Below the pieces are notes generated by a model that had not been told where the DNA came from, searched no databases, and was given only the letters and a program-made list of their open reading frames with translations. Position numbers and translations under genes: made by a program. Positions 18,263 to 27,030 of a DNA stretch of 62,671 nucleotides are shown here, piece by piece (within the stretch, counting starts at the first letter, position 1; each line of letters begins with the position of its first letter). Location: contig CAKZLK010000019.1 of assembly GCA_937125455.1 (NCBI GenBank), forward strand, positions 1 to 62,671, in the 5' to 3' direction. Origin of the DNA: an uncultured Aequorivita sp. Lineage in GTDB: Bacteria > Bacteroidota > Bacteroidia > Flavobacteriales > Flavobacteriaceae.

Positions 18263-18784
18263 ATGGAAAAATGGTTTGAAGCATCAACAAATTCATTGGT
18301 TGCAATTGTATTAACGGCAATTGGAATCTATTTTGCCACAATTATTTTTACTCGGCTTGCTGGCAAGCGCAGTTTTTCAAAGATGAGCAGTTTTGATTTT
18401 GCCATGACGGTGGCCATTGGCTCTATCATTGCTACAACAGTTCTTTCGAAATCGGTTAGTTTGTTACAGGGAATCGTTGGAATGGCGGCTGTATATATTC
18501 TTCAAATTTCAGTAGCAATATTCCGAAGGCTCGAAATAGTCCAAAAATTAATAGATAATAAACCATTATTATTAATGGATGGCGAAAAAATCCTTAAAGA
18601 AAACATGAGAAAAGCCCGTGTTACGGAGTCAGATTTACGATCAAAACTTCGCGAAGCCAATGTTTTGGAGCTTTCGCAGGTACGTGCGGTAATATTTGAA
18701 GCTACGGGAGATATAGCCGTGCTGCACAGTAAAGATGATCAAGTAAAGGTGGAAGATTGGTTGTTGAAAGGCGTGAAGCGGTAG
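18263..18784 (+). CDS. DUF421 membrane protein (YetF-like)
   Basis: A 173-residue protein with about three N-terminal membrane segments (LVAIVLTAIGIYFATIIF, FDFAMTVAIGSIIATTVL, LLQGIVGMAAVYILQI) and a cytoplasmic C-terminal DUF421 domain containing LLLMDGEKIL and the RVTESDLRSKLREANV helix. Role unknown. Probably co-transcribed with the FAD enzyme. Confidence 0.85.
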   Translation: MEKWFEASTNSLVAIVLTAIGIYFATIIFTRLAGKRSFSKMSSFDFAMTVAIGSIIATTVLSKSVSLLQGIVGMAAVYILQISVAIFRRLEIVQKLIDNKPLLLMDGEKILKENMRKARVTESDLRSKLREANVLELSQVRAVIFEATGDIAVLHSKDDQVKVEDWLLKGVKR

Positions 18785-18822
18785 AATCAATATTCTTTTA
18801 CCCAAATTGATTTGCATTAAAA

Positions 18823-19311
18823 TTAATCTTCATCACAGTTTATTTCTTTTAAAGCCATTGCGTCGTTAAAAGTGAATTTAGTATTGTTTTTGAATTTCAT
18901 TTTGCCATCTGCATCCTCCATTTCGCCAAAACCTTCTATCAGTTTGTTTCCTTTTTTTACAAATAAAACTTCTCGAATCGATGTGGTTCCTTCAGAATCA
19001 AAAGTGTAGTTTGCACGAAGTGTGTCACCAACCATTTTTCCCTCAAATGTTCCATCGTTCTTATCTTTTTCAAAGTAATTATAGCTTAAGGTTCCAGCTA
19101 CTTCATCATTCATATTTTCCATTTGTAACAATACGGTGTCTTTTTCGGAAGCATAACGATAACAAGCTATTTCTGTCGCATTTACATCATTCTCCATTAT
19201 ATCAGCTTCTTCGGGAGCGATGATTTCAAGTTCTTCTTTTTTTGTTTCATTTTTACAGGAAGAAAATGTGATTGTGGCAAGGGATACAAAAATTAAAAGA
19301 TGGGTTTTCAT
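18823..19311 (-). CDS. Hypothetical lipoprotein, 162 aa
   Basis: Signal peptide with lipobox TFSSC (Cys 20), an acidic linker (EELEIIAPEEADIMEND), then a beta-rich domain with repeated short strands (GTLSYNYFEKDKNDGTFEGKM-type) resembling small lipocalin-like outer-membrane lipoproteins. No named family assigned. Confidence 0.7.
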   Translation of the reverse strand: MKTHLLIFVSLATITFSSCKNETKKEELEIIAPEEADIMENDVNATEIACYRYASEKDTVLLQMENMNDEVAGTLSYNYFEKDKNDGTFEGKMVGDTLRANYTFDSEGTTSIREVLFVKKGNKLIEGFGEMEDADGKMKFKNNTKFTFNDAMALKEINCDED

Positions 19312-19416
19312 AATTATTAGTTGGATTTATTGATTTAATCTAGTAATAAATAAAGCTATAAAATATCATTTGTAACTAAGAAAGCTTATAATTATTTTAA
19401 CAGAGGTTAAATAGAT

Positions 19417-19983
19417 TTATTGAATCCGTTTTAATATTCTCCGAGCCCTAGCTTGGTAGCCAGCGCTTTTGTGTGGCGCATCTTTAGTAAGTATGCTTCG
19501 CAATTCGGGATAAATCCACTTCTTGTCATCATCCCATCCCAAGTAATATAGGCATTGCATAGCAGGAGCTTGGCAGGCAACTTTCTGGTCGGTGATTAGC
19601 CAATCAAAGCAACACTCAGTAATACATTGTCTTTCGTTTTTATTTAAGACATTGGACACAATACCAAACTCATGCATAAAATGATAATGGCAAAGCATCT
19701 CACATATTTTTGCACAGGAGCGCAAAGCAGAATCATTCTTAATATTAGGTAGCTCTTCAAAAAACAAATACATGTATTTAAAGAAGTTTTTCGCTTTGTA
19801 TTCACAAATAACTTCCAAAACCCAAGTGGATTTTATTAATAAATCGCTTTCCTCTGTAAAGCACCATTTTAGTGTTTCCCGAACATAATGAGGTTTTTTG
19901 GTAATCCATAAAGCAATCTCGAGTCGCTTTTTTCGACTGCTGTCAACCTCTGTCAATTTCTCTTTTAAATCTTCAGGAAGCAT
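19417..19983 (-). CDS. Conserved alpha-helical (HEAT-like) protein, unknown function
   Basis: A 188-residue cytoplasmic protein built of paired helices with repeated 'xxALRSCAKICEML' and 'PAMQCLYYLGWDDDKKW' stretches, suggesting a HEAT-like superhelix. Rich in Cys (nine or so) and Trp. The start lies four bases downstream of the cobB stop on the same strand, so the two are very likely one transcript. Similar proteins have been mislabelled adenylosuccinate lyase; I see no lyase signature here. Confidence 0.7.
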   Translation of the reverse strand: MLPEDLKEKLTEVDSSRKKRLEIALWITKKPHYVRETLKWCFTEESDLLIKSTWVLEVICEYKAKNFFKYMYLFFEELPNIKNDSALRSCAKICEMLCHYHFMHEFGIVSNVLNKNERQCITECCFDWLITDQKVACQAPAMQCLYYLGWDDDKKWIYPELRSILTKDAPHKSAGYQARARRILKRIQ

Positions 19984-19987
19984 AGTG

Positions 19988-20662
19988 CTACTCTTTTAAA
20001 AGTTCAACAACCTTTGGAACTCCTGTGGAAGCATTTTCTGCAAAAACCTTGATTTTTCTGCTTTCTGAAATGGAAGGCTTTGGATCGACAAAATAAATTT
20101 TCGCATTTGGTTTTGCATATTGAACCAAACCTGCAGCAGGATAGACCTGCATTGAGGTTCCCACAATGATGATTGCATCAGATTTTTCAACAATCTCAGC
20201 GGCAACTTCAATCATTGGAACCATTTCACCAAACCAAACGATGTGCGGACGCAATTGATGGTTGTATTCGCAGAAATCGCCTACATACAAATCCTTTTTC
20301 CAATCTAAAATTAAATCTTCATCAAAAGTGCTTCTGACTTTTAAAAGTTCACCGTGAAGGTGAATCACACGCTTGCTTCCCGCCCTTTCGTGCAGATCGT
20401 CAACGTTTTGGGTGATAATGGTTATATCGTGTTTTTTTTCAAGGTCGGCCAATGCAATATGTGCTGCATTTGGCTGAACAGTCAACAATTGTCTTCGGCG
20501 CTGGTTATAAAAATCCAGTACCACAGCAGGATTGCGCGCAAAACCCTCCGGTGAGGCAACTTCCATAACGTCATGGCCTTCCCAAAGGCCGTCACTGTCC
20601 CTAAAAGTTTTGATTCCACTTTCTGCGCTAATGCCTGCACCTGTCAATACTGCTATTTTCAT
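19988..20662 (-). CDS. cobB: NAD-dependent protein deacylase (sirtuin)
   Basis: A 224-residue Sir2-family enzyme: NAD-binding GAGISAESGIKTFRD at 8-22, TQNVDDLHERAGS near 94, catalytic His in IHLHGEL near 113, HIVWFGEMVP near 158, and IIVGTSMQVYPAAGL near 185. The usual four-Cys zinc site is absent: the small domain has only one Cys (GDFCEYN). It would remove acetyl or longer acyl groups from protein lysines using NAD. Divergently arranged with the SpoU methyltransferase across 42 bp. Confidence 0.9.
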   Translation of the reverse strand: MKIAVLTGAGISAESGIKTFRDSDGLWEGHDVMEVASPEGFARNPAVVLDFYNQRRRQLLTVQPNAAHIALADLEKKHDITIITQNVDDLHERAGSKRVIHLHGELLKVRSTFDEDLILDWKKDLYVGDFCEYNHQLRPHIVWFGEMVPMIEVAAEIVEKSDAIIIVGTSMQVYPAAGLVQYAKPNAKIYFVDPKPSISESRKIKVFAENASTGVPKVVELLKE

Positions 20663-20704
20663 TAATTTGATTTTTCTATCTTCGCTTAAAATTAATTATT
20701 TTCT

Positions 20705-21385
20705 TTGGATTCAGAACTATTAAAATACCTTCAAAGCTACTTAACCGAACGCAGGAAAAACCTTTTTCAAAAAGTGCTTTCGGAACGAACGCGCCATTTT
20801 ACGGTGGTTACCGAAGATGTTTATCAACTTCACAACACCAGCGCAGTGATGCGGACTTGCGATGTTTTTGGTATTCAGGATTTGCATGTGGTTGAAGAGA
20901 AGGTGAGCAAGCGTATTGATAAGGAAATTGCGATGGGTGCGCAAAAATGGGTCGATTTTAAAAGATATCGTTCCATAAAAGAGTGCATTAAAAATTTAAA
21001 AAGTTCCGGCTACCAAATTATTGCGACAACGCCACACGAGAATTCCACCATGCTCCACGAATTTGATGTTTCAAAAAAGAGTGCCTTTTTCTTCGGAAAA
21101 GAGAGCGATGGACTTAGTGACACTGTTATGCATGCAGCTGATGGTTTCTTAAAAATCCCGATGTACGGATTTACGGAAAGTTTGAATATTTCAGTATCTG
21201 CCGCAATTATATTACAAAGTGTGGTTTCAAAAATGAAGCAGAGCGAAGTAAATTGGGAGCTTTCCGAAGCCGAAAAGTTTGAGATTGAAATGCAATGGCT
21301 GAAGAAAACCATTAAGGCTTCTGATGAAATTATTGCAAGGTATTATTTAGAAAATCCCAAATCTCAGAAACCAAATTCCAAATAA
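20705..21385 (+). CDS. SpoU/TrmH-family tRNA 2'-O-methyltransferase
   Basis: A 226-residue SPOUT enzyme. Motif 1 NTSAVMRTCDVFGI near 41, motif 2 FFFGKESDGLSD near 127 and motif 3 IPMYGFTESLNISVSAAI near 150 form the knotted SAM site of TrmH (Gm18). The only usable start is TTG at 20705: an in-frame TAA lies at 20693 and the protein then begins DSELLKYLQ. A -7 box (TATCTTCG, 20677-20684) sits 20 bp before it. The length fits TrmH; target G18 is inferred from family. Confidence 0.87.
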   Translation: MDSELLKYLQSYLTERRKNLFQKVLSERTRHFTVVTEDVYQLHNTSAVMRTCDVFGIQDLHVVEEKVSKRIDKEIAMGAQKWVDFKRYRSIKECIKNLKSSGYQIIATTPHENSTMLHEFDVSKKSAFFFGKESDGLSDTVMHAADGFLKIPMYGFTESLNISVSAAIILQSVVSKMKQSEVNWELSEAEKFEIEMQWLKKTIKASDEIIARYYLENPKSQKPNSK

Positions 21386-21396
21386 AATTCAAGGTT

Positions 21397-21424
21397 CAAA
21401 AATCGTTAATCAAAAATCGTTAAT
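21397..21424 (+). repeat. Two tandem 14-bp repeats before rdgB
   Basis: CAAAAATCGTTAAT occurs twice, end to end (21397-21410, 21411-21424), ending four bases before the rdgB ATG. On the other strand it contains ATTAACGAT, the same 9-mer that recurs before lepB at 37508-37596. Confidence 0.9.
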
Positions 21425-21428
21425 CAAA

Positions 21429-22001
21429 ATGAAACTCGTCTTCGCTACACATAACAAAAACAAATTCATCGAAGTAAAAGCAATGCTGCCAAACCATTTG
21501 GAACTGCTTAGCTTGGATGATATAGGGTGCAATGAAGATATTGAAGAAACCGCAGATACCATTGAAGGCAACGCTATTCTAAAAGCAAATTATGTTCGCA
21601 ACAATTATAATCTAAACTGTTTTGCTGATGATACAGGTTTAGAAGTAAAATCCCTAAACAACGAGCCAGGTGTTTACAGTGCACGCTATGCAGGAGTTTC
21701 GCACGATTCAAACGCGAATATTCAAAAATTGCTAAAAAATCTTGAAAGTAAAAAAGACCGAAGTGCCCGTTTCAAAACTGCAATCGCCCTAAATATGGAA
21801 TACGAAGAGGTTATGTTCCTTGGAATTTGCGAGGGAGAAATAATCAAAGAATTCCGCGGTGAATCAGGATTCGGTTATGATCCAATTTTCCAACCCAAAG
21901 GGTTCAATAAAACCTTTGCGGAAATGACGCTAACCCAGAAAAGTGAAATCGGCCATCGCGGAAAAGCAATGCGAAAATTGATTGATTACCTTTCAAAATA
22001 A
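21429..22001 (+). CDS. rdgB: RdgB/HAM1-type non-canonical purine NTP pyrophosphatase
   Basis: A 190-residue house-cleaning enzyme that hydrolyses dITP, XTP and ITP to monophosphates. It begins with the signature VFATHNKNKFIEVKAML (residues 3-19), has the metal-site FADDTGLEV near 65 and PGVYSARYAG near 77, then GFGYDPIF near 144 and the C-terminal KSEIGHRGKAM. Likely downstream partner of the methyltransferase gene. Confidence 0.95.
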   Translation: MKLVFATHNKNKFIEVKAMLPNHLELLSLDDIGCNEDIEETADTIEGNAILKANYVRNNYNLNCFADDTGLEVKSLNNEPGVYSARYAGVSHDSNANIQKLLKNLESKKDRSARFKTAIALNMEYEEVMFLGICEGEIIKEFRGESGFGYDPIFQPKGFNKTFAEMTLTQKSEIGHRGKAMRKLIDYLSK

Positions 22002-22064
22002 ATATCAATTTTCAGTATTTCACAAAAAACTGCCAACAATCGCTTCCAACTGAAAAGTAAACAC

Positions 22065-22215
22065 TACTTTTGCGCCTTGAAAAATTACAGCTTTTAATAG
22101 CTTGAAGTTTTCAGGAAAAATCCTCAGGGTGAGGGGTGTTATAGTGAAGCTGTCCGTTTTTTATATGTCCAGTAGCTTCCCATTAGCACACATATAAAAA
22201 CAATTATTAAATAAA
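22065..22215 (+). promoter_or_regulatory. Promoter and structured 5' leader of the DEAD-box helicase gene
   Basis: A clear -7 box TACTTTTG (22065-22072) starts a leader of about 137 nt. ACAGCTT (22087-22093) can pair with AAGCTGT (22147-22153), which is followed by CCGTTTTTT. The same region, GAAGCT (22146-22151), can instead pair with AGCTTC (22174-22179). The two pairings exclude each other, as in an attenuator or temperature-dependent switch. A small AGGA-AAAA-TCCT hairpin lies between. Confidence 0.55.
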
Positions 22216-24045
22216 ATGACAGCATTTAAAGCACTCGGCTTGGAAGAAAATCTTCTAAAGGCCATCACCGATATGGGTTTTGAAACCCCTTCGGAAGTAC
22301 AAGAAAAAGCAATACCAATTCTTTTAGAGCGCGAAACCGATATGGTTGCCTTAGCGCAGACAGGAACTGGTAAAACTGCAGCATTTGGTTTCCCAATGTT
22401 GCAAAAAATAGACGTGAAGAGTCGCACTACGCAAGGACTTATCCTTTCTCCAACCCGCGAACTTTGTCTTCAGATTACAAACGAAATGATAGCTTACGGT
22501 AAATATATGCCAGGGCTAAATGTTACCGCTGTTTATGGTGGAGCAAGTATTACAGACCAAGCAAGGCAGATTAAAAAAGGTTCGCAGATTATTGTTGCAA
22601 CCCCTGGCCGAATGAAGGATATGATTGGCCGTAGGTTGGTAGACATTTCAAAAATTGAATACTGCGTATTAGACGAAGCCGATGAAATGCTCAACATGGG
22701 CTTTTATGAAGACATCACTGAAATCCTTTCACATTCTCCAAAGGAAAAAAGCACTTGGTTGTTTAGCGCAACGATGCCGAAAGAGGTTTCTACCATTGCC
22801 AAAAAGTTTATGCACACGCCTGTGGAAATTACTGTGGGTACAAAAAACGTAGGCTCAGACCAAGTTTCGCATGAATATTATTTGGTTAATGCACGTGACC
22901 GTTACAACGCTCTAAAACGTTTGGCAGATGCAAATCCAGAAATTTTTTCTGTAATTTTCTGTAGAACGAAACGCGACACCCAAAAAGTTGCCGAGCAACT
23001 TATTGAAGATGGCTACAATGCCGCTGCAATTCACGGAGATTTAAGTCAGAACCAACGTGATTTGGTGATGAAATCTTTCCGTGCAAGACAAATTCAAATG
23101 CTTGTTGCAACTGATGTTGCCGCACGTGGAATTGATGTAGACGACATTACGCACGTAATAAACTACCAACTGCCAGACGAAATTGAAACCTATACACACC
23201 GAAGCGGCCGAACCGGTCGTGCCGGGAAAACTGGGATTTCTATGGTTATCGTTTCAAAAAGTGAAGTGCGAAAAATCCACACTATTGAAAAGATGATTCA
23301 AAAGAAATTCATCGCAAAGGAAATTCCATCAGGAATGGAAATCTGCGAAGTTCAAATGTTTCATTTGGCAAATAATATTAAAGACACAAAAATAAACCAC
23401 GAGATTGACGCTTATCTTCCAAATATAAACGAAGTATTGGCAGATTTTTCAAAAGAAGAACTTATTAAAAAAGTGTTTTCTGTTGAGTTTACACGTTTCT
23501 TAAATTACTACAAAAACAGTAAAGACCTAAATATTTCTGGGGGTGGCGAACGCAATTTCTCAGAAGAAGATAATAAAGATAGTACCCGCTATTTTGTAAA
23601 CATTGGAAACAAAGATGATTTCGATTGGATGAGCCTGAAGGATTTCCTTCGCGATTTGTTGCAATTAGGAAAAGACGATGTTTACAAAGTTGACGTAAAA
23701 GACAGTTTTTCATTCTTTAATACTGACTCCACACACCAAGAATTGGTGATGGGCATTTTCAAGGATTTTAAACTTGATGGAAGACAGATCAATATTGAAA
23801 TTTCTAAAGATACAGGTCGTAGCAAAGGCAGAAGTGGCGGCGGTGGCGGCGGACGCGATCGCGGTAAAAGAAGAAGCGATAGCCGCGATAGAGGTGGAGA
23901 TCGTGGAGAACGTAGAGGAAGTTTCAAAAAACGTAGTGGTGGTTCTAGCGGTAGCGATAAGCCTGCCTTTAAAGGTAAAGGAAGAAGAGGTAGTGAGCGC
24001 CCAGAAACCAAAGGTACTGGCGGAAGACGGAGAAGAAAGGAGTAG
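22216..24045 (+). CDS. deaD: DEAD-box ATP-dependent RNA helicase (DeaD/CsdA type)
   Basis: A 609-residue helicase: Q motif GFETPSEVQEKAIP near 24, Walker A AQTGTGKT near 51, DEAD box VLDEADEML near 156, SAT near 188, and motif VI HRSGRTGRAGKTG near 329. Beyond the helicase core is a CsdA-like RNA-binding domain (about 455-535) and a basic Gly/Arg/Ser-rich tail (about 540-609, 'RSGGGGGGRDRGKRR'-type). It unwinds structured RNA in ribosome assembly and cold adaptation. Its long structured leader suggests autoregulation. Confidence 0.93.
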   Translation: MTAFKALGLEENLLKAITDMGFETPSEVQEKAIPILLERETDMVALAQTGTGKTAAFGFPMLQKIDVKSRTTQGLILSPTRELCLQITNEMIAYGKYMPGLNVTAVYGGASITDQARQIKKGSQIIVATPGRMKDMIGRRLVDISKIEYCVLDEADEMLNMGFYEDITEILSHSPKEKSTWLFSATMPKEVSTIAKKFMHTPVEITVGTKNVGSDQVSHEYYLVNARDRYNALKRLADANPEIFSVIFCRTKRDTQKVAEQLIEDGYNAAAIHGDLSQNQRDLVMKSFRARQIQMLVATDVAARGIDVDDITHVINYQLPDEIETYTHRSGRTGRAGKTGISMVIVSKSEVRKIHTIEKMIQKKFIAKEIPSGMEICEVQMFHLANNIKDTKINHEIDAYLPNINEVLADFSKEELIKKVFSVEFTRFLNYYKNSKDLNISGGGERNFSEEDNKDSTRYFVNIGNKDDFDWMSLKDFLRDLLQLGKDDVYKVDVKDSFSFFNTDSTHQELVMGIFKDFKLDGRQINIEISKDTGRSKGRSGGGGGGRDRGKRRSDSRDRGGDRGERRGSFKKRSGGSSGSDKPAFKGKGRRGSERPETKGTGGRRRRKE

Positions 24046-24135
24046 TACTTCTTAGTTAGAGTCATAAATTGTTTAAAGAAAATGAATACTCCCATTAAAC
24101 TTTAGTACCACTTTAACGTCTATATAATTATATTT

Positions 24136-24168
24136 ACGGGCCTCTAGTAAAGAGGTCCGTATTTTTTT
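24136..24168 (+). terminator. Terminator abutting the GNAT gene start
   Basis: Stem ACGGGCCTCT / AGAGGTCCGT (24136-24145, 24151-24160; one G-T pair), 5-nt loop, then ATTTTTTTA. It ends only about 6 bp before the ATG at 24175. A box TATATTTA (24129-24136) overlaps its left arm. Confidence 0.8.
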
Positions 24169-24174
24169 AGACAT

Positions 24175-24795
24175 ATGCAAACCTTCAACTTTCTGCAGGA
24201 ATATATATTGGAAAACGATGTTGTGCGGCTCAATCCTTTGCATCATCAGGATATTGATACACTGTTGCATTTCTCTGAACAGCAGCCTGAACTTTGGAAA
24301 TATTCCCTTCAGCCAGCTGATGGTTTGGAGAATTTAAAAACCTATATGGACTTTGCGCTAAAAGGAAGAAAAGAAGAAACTTCATACCCCTTTATTGTTT
24401 TCGATAAGCGCTCGCAGCAAATTGCTGGCAGCACCCGTTTTTATGATTTTCAGAAAAAACACAATACCGTTCAATTGGGCTATACTTGGTATGGTAAGGA
24501 ATTTCAAGGAACAGGACTAAACAAGCATTGTAAACTGTTGCTACTTGAATTTGCTTTTGAAACGTTAGGTTTAGACCGGGTAGAGTTTCGAGCAGATGCT
24601 ACCAATGAAAGAAGCATCGCTGCAATGAAAAGTATCGGATGTACTGTTGAGGGAATATTGCGAAGCAACTGTGCGGCTCCGAAAGGAAGACGTGATAGCA
24701 TTGTTTTAAGCATTTTGAAAGACGAATGGTTTGGAGGCATTAAAGAAAAATTGAAATCTAAAATTGAAAAAGAAAGGAACATTTCACAGCAGTGA
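24175..24795 (+). CDS. GNAT-family N-acetyltransferase (RimJ-like)
   Basis: A 206-residue acetyltransferase of the RimJ/RimL type. The N-terminal RLNPLHHQDIDTLLHF substrate strand-helix is followed by the acetyl-CoA loop region YTWYGKEFQGTGLNKHCK near 103 and the NERSIAAMKSIGCTVEGILR stretch near 143, which is diagnostic for this branch. The substrate (a protein N-terminus or small molecule) is unknown. The ATG lies directly behind a terminator hairpin, so expression depends on readthrough or on a promoter overlapping the hairpin. Confidence 0.87.
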   Translation: MQTFNFLQEYILENDVVRLNPLHHQDIDTLLHFSEQQPELWKYSLQPADGLENLKTYMDFALKGRKEETSYPFIVFDKRSQQIAGSTRFYDFQKKHNTVQLGYTWYGKEFQGTGLNKHCKLLLLEFAFETLGLDRVEFRADATNERSIAAMKSIGCTVEGILRSNCAAPKGRRDSIVLSILKDEWFGGIKEKLKSKIEKERNISQQ

Positions 24796-24821
24796 ATATT
24801 TTCCGTATATTAAAACCGTTT

Positions 24822-25586
24822 ATGAAAAAGATTATCCTACTTATAACTTTCCTTTTTATCGCTGCAAATTCTTTTGCTCAAGATAACAACACTATTAAAG
24901 GAACCGTGATGAATGATGCTAACGACAAAGTGCTAGAAAACGTTAACATCGTAAATTTAAACCAAGTGAAGGGAACAACCACTAATGAAAAAGGAGAGTT
25001 TGCTATAAAAGCCGCAGTAAACGACACGCTTTTTTTCTCATATCTAGGTTTTAAATCCATTCGCGTTCGGGTAACCAATGACTGGCTTAGATTTGGCGAT
25101 ATCAAAGTAAAAATGACCGAACTTGGCATCGCTTTGGAAGAAGTAGTAATTAAACCTGTTGAGTTAACTGGTTATGTTGAAATTGACGCAAAATTAATTC
25201 CTATTTACGATAATTACCGCTATCGGATTTCAGGTCTTAACTCAGGTTATGAAGGTGGAAGCAATCAGCCGGGTGCTGTAAGTAAGGTTCTCAGCTCTAT
25301 TTTCAACCCTGCCGATTTTCTCTATAACGTTTTCGGAAAACGACCGAGACAGATGAAGAAACTCCGCCAAATGAAGGATGATGACGAAATTAGAAACCTA
25401 CTTCAAAGCAAATACGATCGCGAAACTTTAATGGCTGTGCTTCAACTTGAACGTGCCGATATTGATGAAATATTAAATAAGTGTAGTTTTTCCAAAGATT
25501 TCATCCGCACCGCCAATGATTTACAGATTCTAGATGCTATTAGCGGTTGTTATGAAGAATACAAGATTTTGAATAGGGAAAAGTAG
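24822..25586 (+). CDS. Secreted carboxypeptidase-regulatory-like domain protein
   Basis: I place the start at ATG 24822 rather than GTG 24792, because MKKIILLITFLFIAANSFAQ is a clean Sec signal peptide ending at Gln 20. The next 85 residues are a CarboxypepD_reg/CNA-B-like fold (TIKGTVMNDANDKVLENVNI, GTTTNEKGEFAIKA, DTLFFSYLGFKSIRV) as at the N-terminus of SusC-type receptors, but no barrel follows. The rest (RQMKKLRQMKDDDEIRNLL) is helical. Likely periplasmic or outer-membrane associated; function unknown. Confidence 0.8.
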   Translation: MKKIILLITFLFIAANSFAQDNNTIKGTVMNDANDKVLENVNIVNLNQVKGTTTNEKGEFAIKAAVNDTLFFSYLGFKSIRVRVTNDWLRFGDIKVKMTELGIALEEVVIKPVELTGYVEIDAKLIPIYDNYRYRISGLNSGYEGGSNQPGAVSKVLSSIFNPADFLYNVFGKRPRQMKKLRQMKDDDEIRNLLQSKYDRETLMAVLQLERADIDEILNKCSFSKDFIRTANDLQILDAISGCYEEYKILNREK

Positions 25587-25637
25587 GAATTTTTGTTCTT
25601 TTTTTAACAGCAATCCATTTCATTAAAGTTATTTTTA

Positions 25638-27014
25638 ATGAAAATTGGTTCCATGAAAAAAATAGTCAGTCTACAACGCAACTTCTTTAAAACACACAAT
25701 ACAAAAGACCTTCACTTTAGAAGAAAGCAACTTAAGACACTTTACAGCGCCTTAAAGAAAAACGAGCCGCTACTCCACGAAGCTATTTACAAAGATTTCA
25801 AAAAATCAGAATTTGACAATTACACTACGGAGCTTTCCCTGCTTTACAAAGACATTAAAGAAGCCCGAATCAATATTTTCCAATGGGCGCGTAAACAAAA
25901 AGTGTCCACGGGCATCCTCAACTTTCCCGCTTCCAGTTATATCATTCCGGAACCCTTGGGTGTTTGTTTAGTTATTGGCGCTTGGAACTATCCCTACCAA
26001 CTTTCCTTTGCCCCGGTCATTGCAGCCATAGCAGCAGGGAATACCGTAATTTTAAAGCCTAGCGAATTACCCACACGCACGGCGGCCGCTATGACAAAAA
26101 TTGTAAAAGAGAATTTCGACCCCGCCTTTTTTACTGTCGTTGAGGGTGGGGTGGAAGAAACCCAAGAATTATTAAAGCAGAAATTCGACAAAATATTTTT
26201 CACAGGAAGCACCAAAGTGGGCAAGATCGTTTACAAGGCTGCCGCCGAAAACCTAACCCCGGTAACCCTCGAACTCGGCGGAAAAAGCCCAGCTATAATA
26301 ACTGAGAGTTGCGATCTAAAAGTTTCTGTGAAACGCTTAGTCTGGGGGAAATTCCTGAACTCTGGCCAAACTTGTATCGCTCCAGACTACGTCCTCGTTC
26401 ATAAAAGCATTGAGCAAAAATTCTTAGAACAGGCCAAAAAGGAAATCATAAGTCAGCATTTCGCTTTTGAAAACGATAACTACCTCCAGATTATAAACAA
26501 CTCCAATTTTGAGCGCCTTACCAAAATGCTCATCCCTGAAAAAATATATTACGGAGGCGAAACCAATGCCGAAACCCGCTACATCCAGCCTACAATAATG
26601 CAGAATGTAACGATGGACGATGCCGTGATGCAGGAAGAAATTTTTGGCCCCATCCTTCCCGTTCTTACTTACGAAACTATAGACGAAGCCATTGCAAAAG
26701 TAAATAGTCTTCCAAAGCCTTTGTCGTGCTATTTGTTTACTAAAAGCAGTTCTATAAAAAAGAAAATCTTAAAAGAAATCTCCTTCGGGGGTGGCGCCAT
26801 TAATGAAACCGTAATGCATATTAGCAATTCAAATTTGCCCTTCGGCGGTGTAGGCCATAGCGGCATTGGCAACTACCATGGCGAAGCTGGTTTCAAAACT
26901 TTTACACATTACAAAAGCGTGATGGATAAACCCACGTGGTTAGACCCCTCAATTCGTTATTATCCACACACGCCTTTTAGATTTAAGTTGATGTATTGGT
27001 TTATGAAGTTTTAA
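25638..27014 (+). CDS. Aldehyde dehydrogenase (ALDH3-like)
   Basis: A 458-residue NAD(P)-dependent aldehyde dehydrogenase. Catalytic residues are visible: Glu in LELGGKSPAI near 213, Cys in SGQTCIAPDY near 246, and the GS(T)KVGK cofactor motif (FTGSTKVGKIVY near 194). The C-terminal FGGVGHSGIGNYHGEAGF and the short length point to the class 3/fatty-aldehyde branch, with a hydrophobic tail (RFKLMYWFMKF). M6 is an alternative start (25653). It oxidises long-chain or aromatic aldehydes by family analogy. Confidence 0.92.
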   Translation: MKIGSMKKIVSLQRNFFKTHNTKDLHFRRKQLKTLYSALKKNEPLLHEAIYKDFKKSEFDNYTTELSLLYKDIKEARINIFQWARKQKVSTGILNFPASSYIIPEPLGVCLVIGAWNYPYQLSFAPVIAAIAAGNTVILKPSELPTRTAAAMTKIVKENFDPAFFTVVEGGVEETQELLKQKFDKIFFTGSTKVGKIVYKAAAENLTPVTLELGGKSPAIITESCDLKVSVKRLVWGKFLNSGQTCIAPDYVLVHKSIEQKFLEQAKKEIISQHFAFENDNYLQIINNSNFERLTKMLIPEKIYYGGETNAETRYIQPTIMQNVTMDDAVMQEEIFGPILPVLTYETIDEAIAKVNSLPKPLSCYLFTKSSSIKKKILKEISFGGGAINETVMHISNSNLPFGGVGHSGIGNYHGEAGFKTFTHYKSVMDKPTWLDPSIRYYPHTPFRFKLMYWFMKF

Positions 27015-27030
27015 AAATATCAATCGGAAA

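Noticed and set aside
24792-24821. GTG start for the carboxypeptidase-regulatory-like protein
   Set aside because: The ATG ten codons later begins a clean signal peptide; the upstream codons overlap the GNAT gene end.
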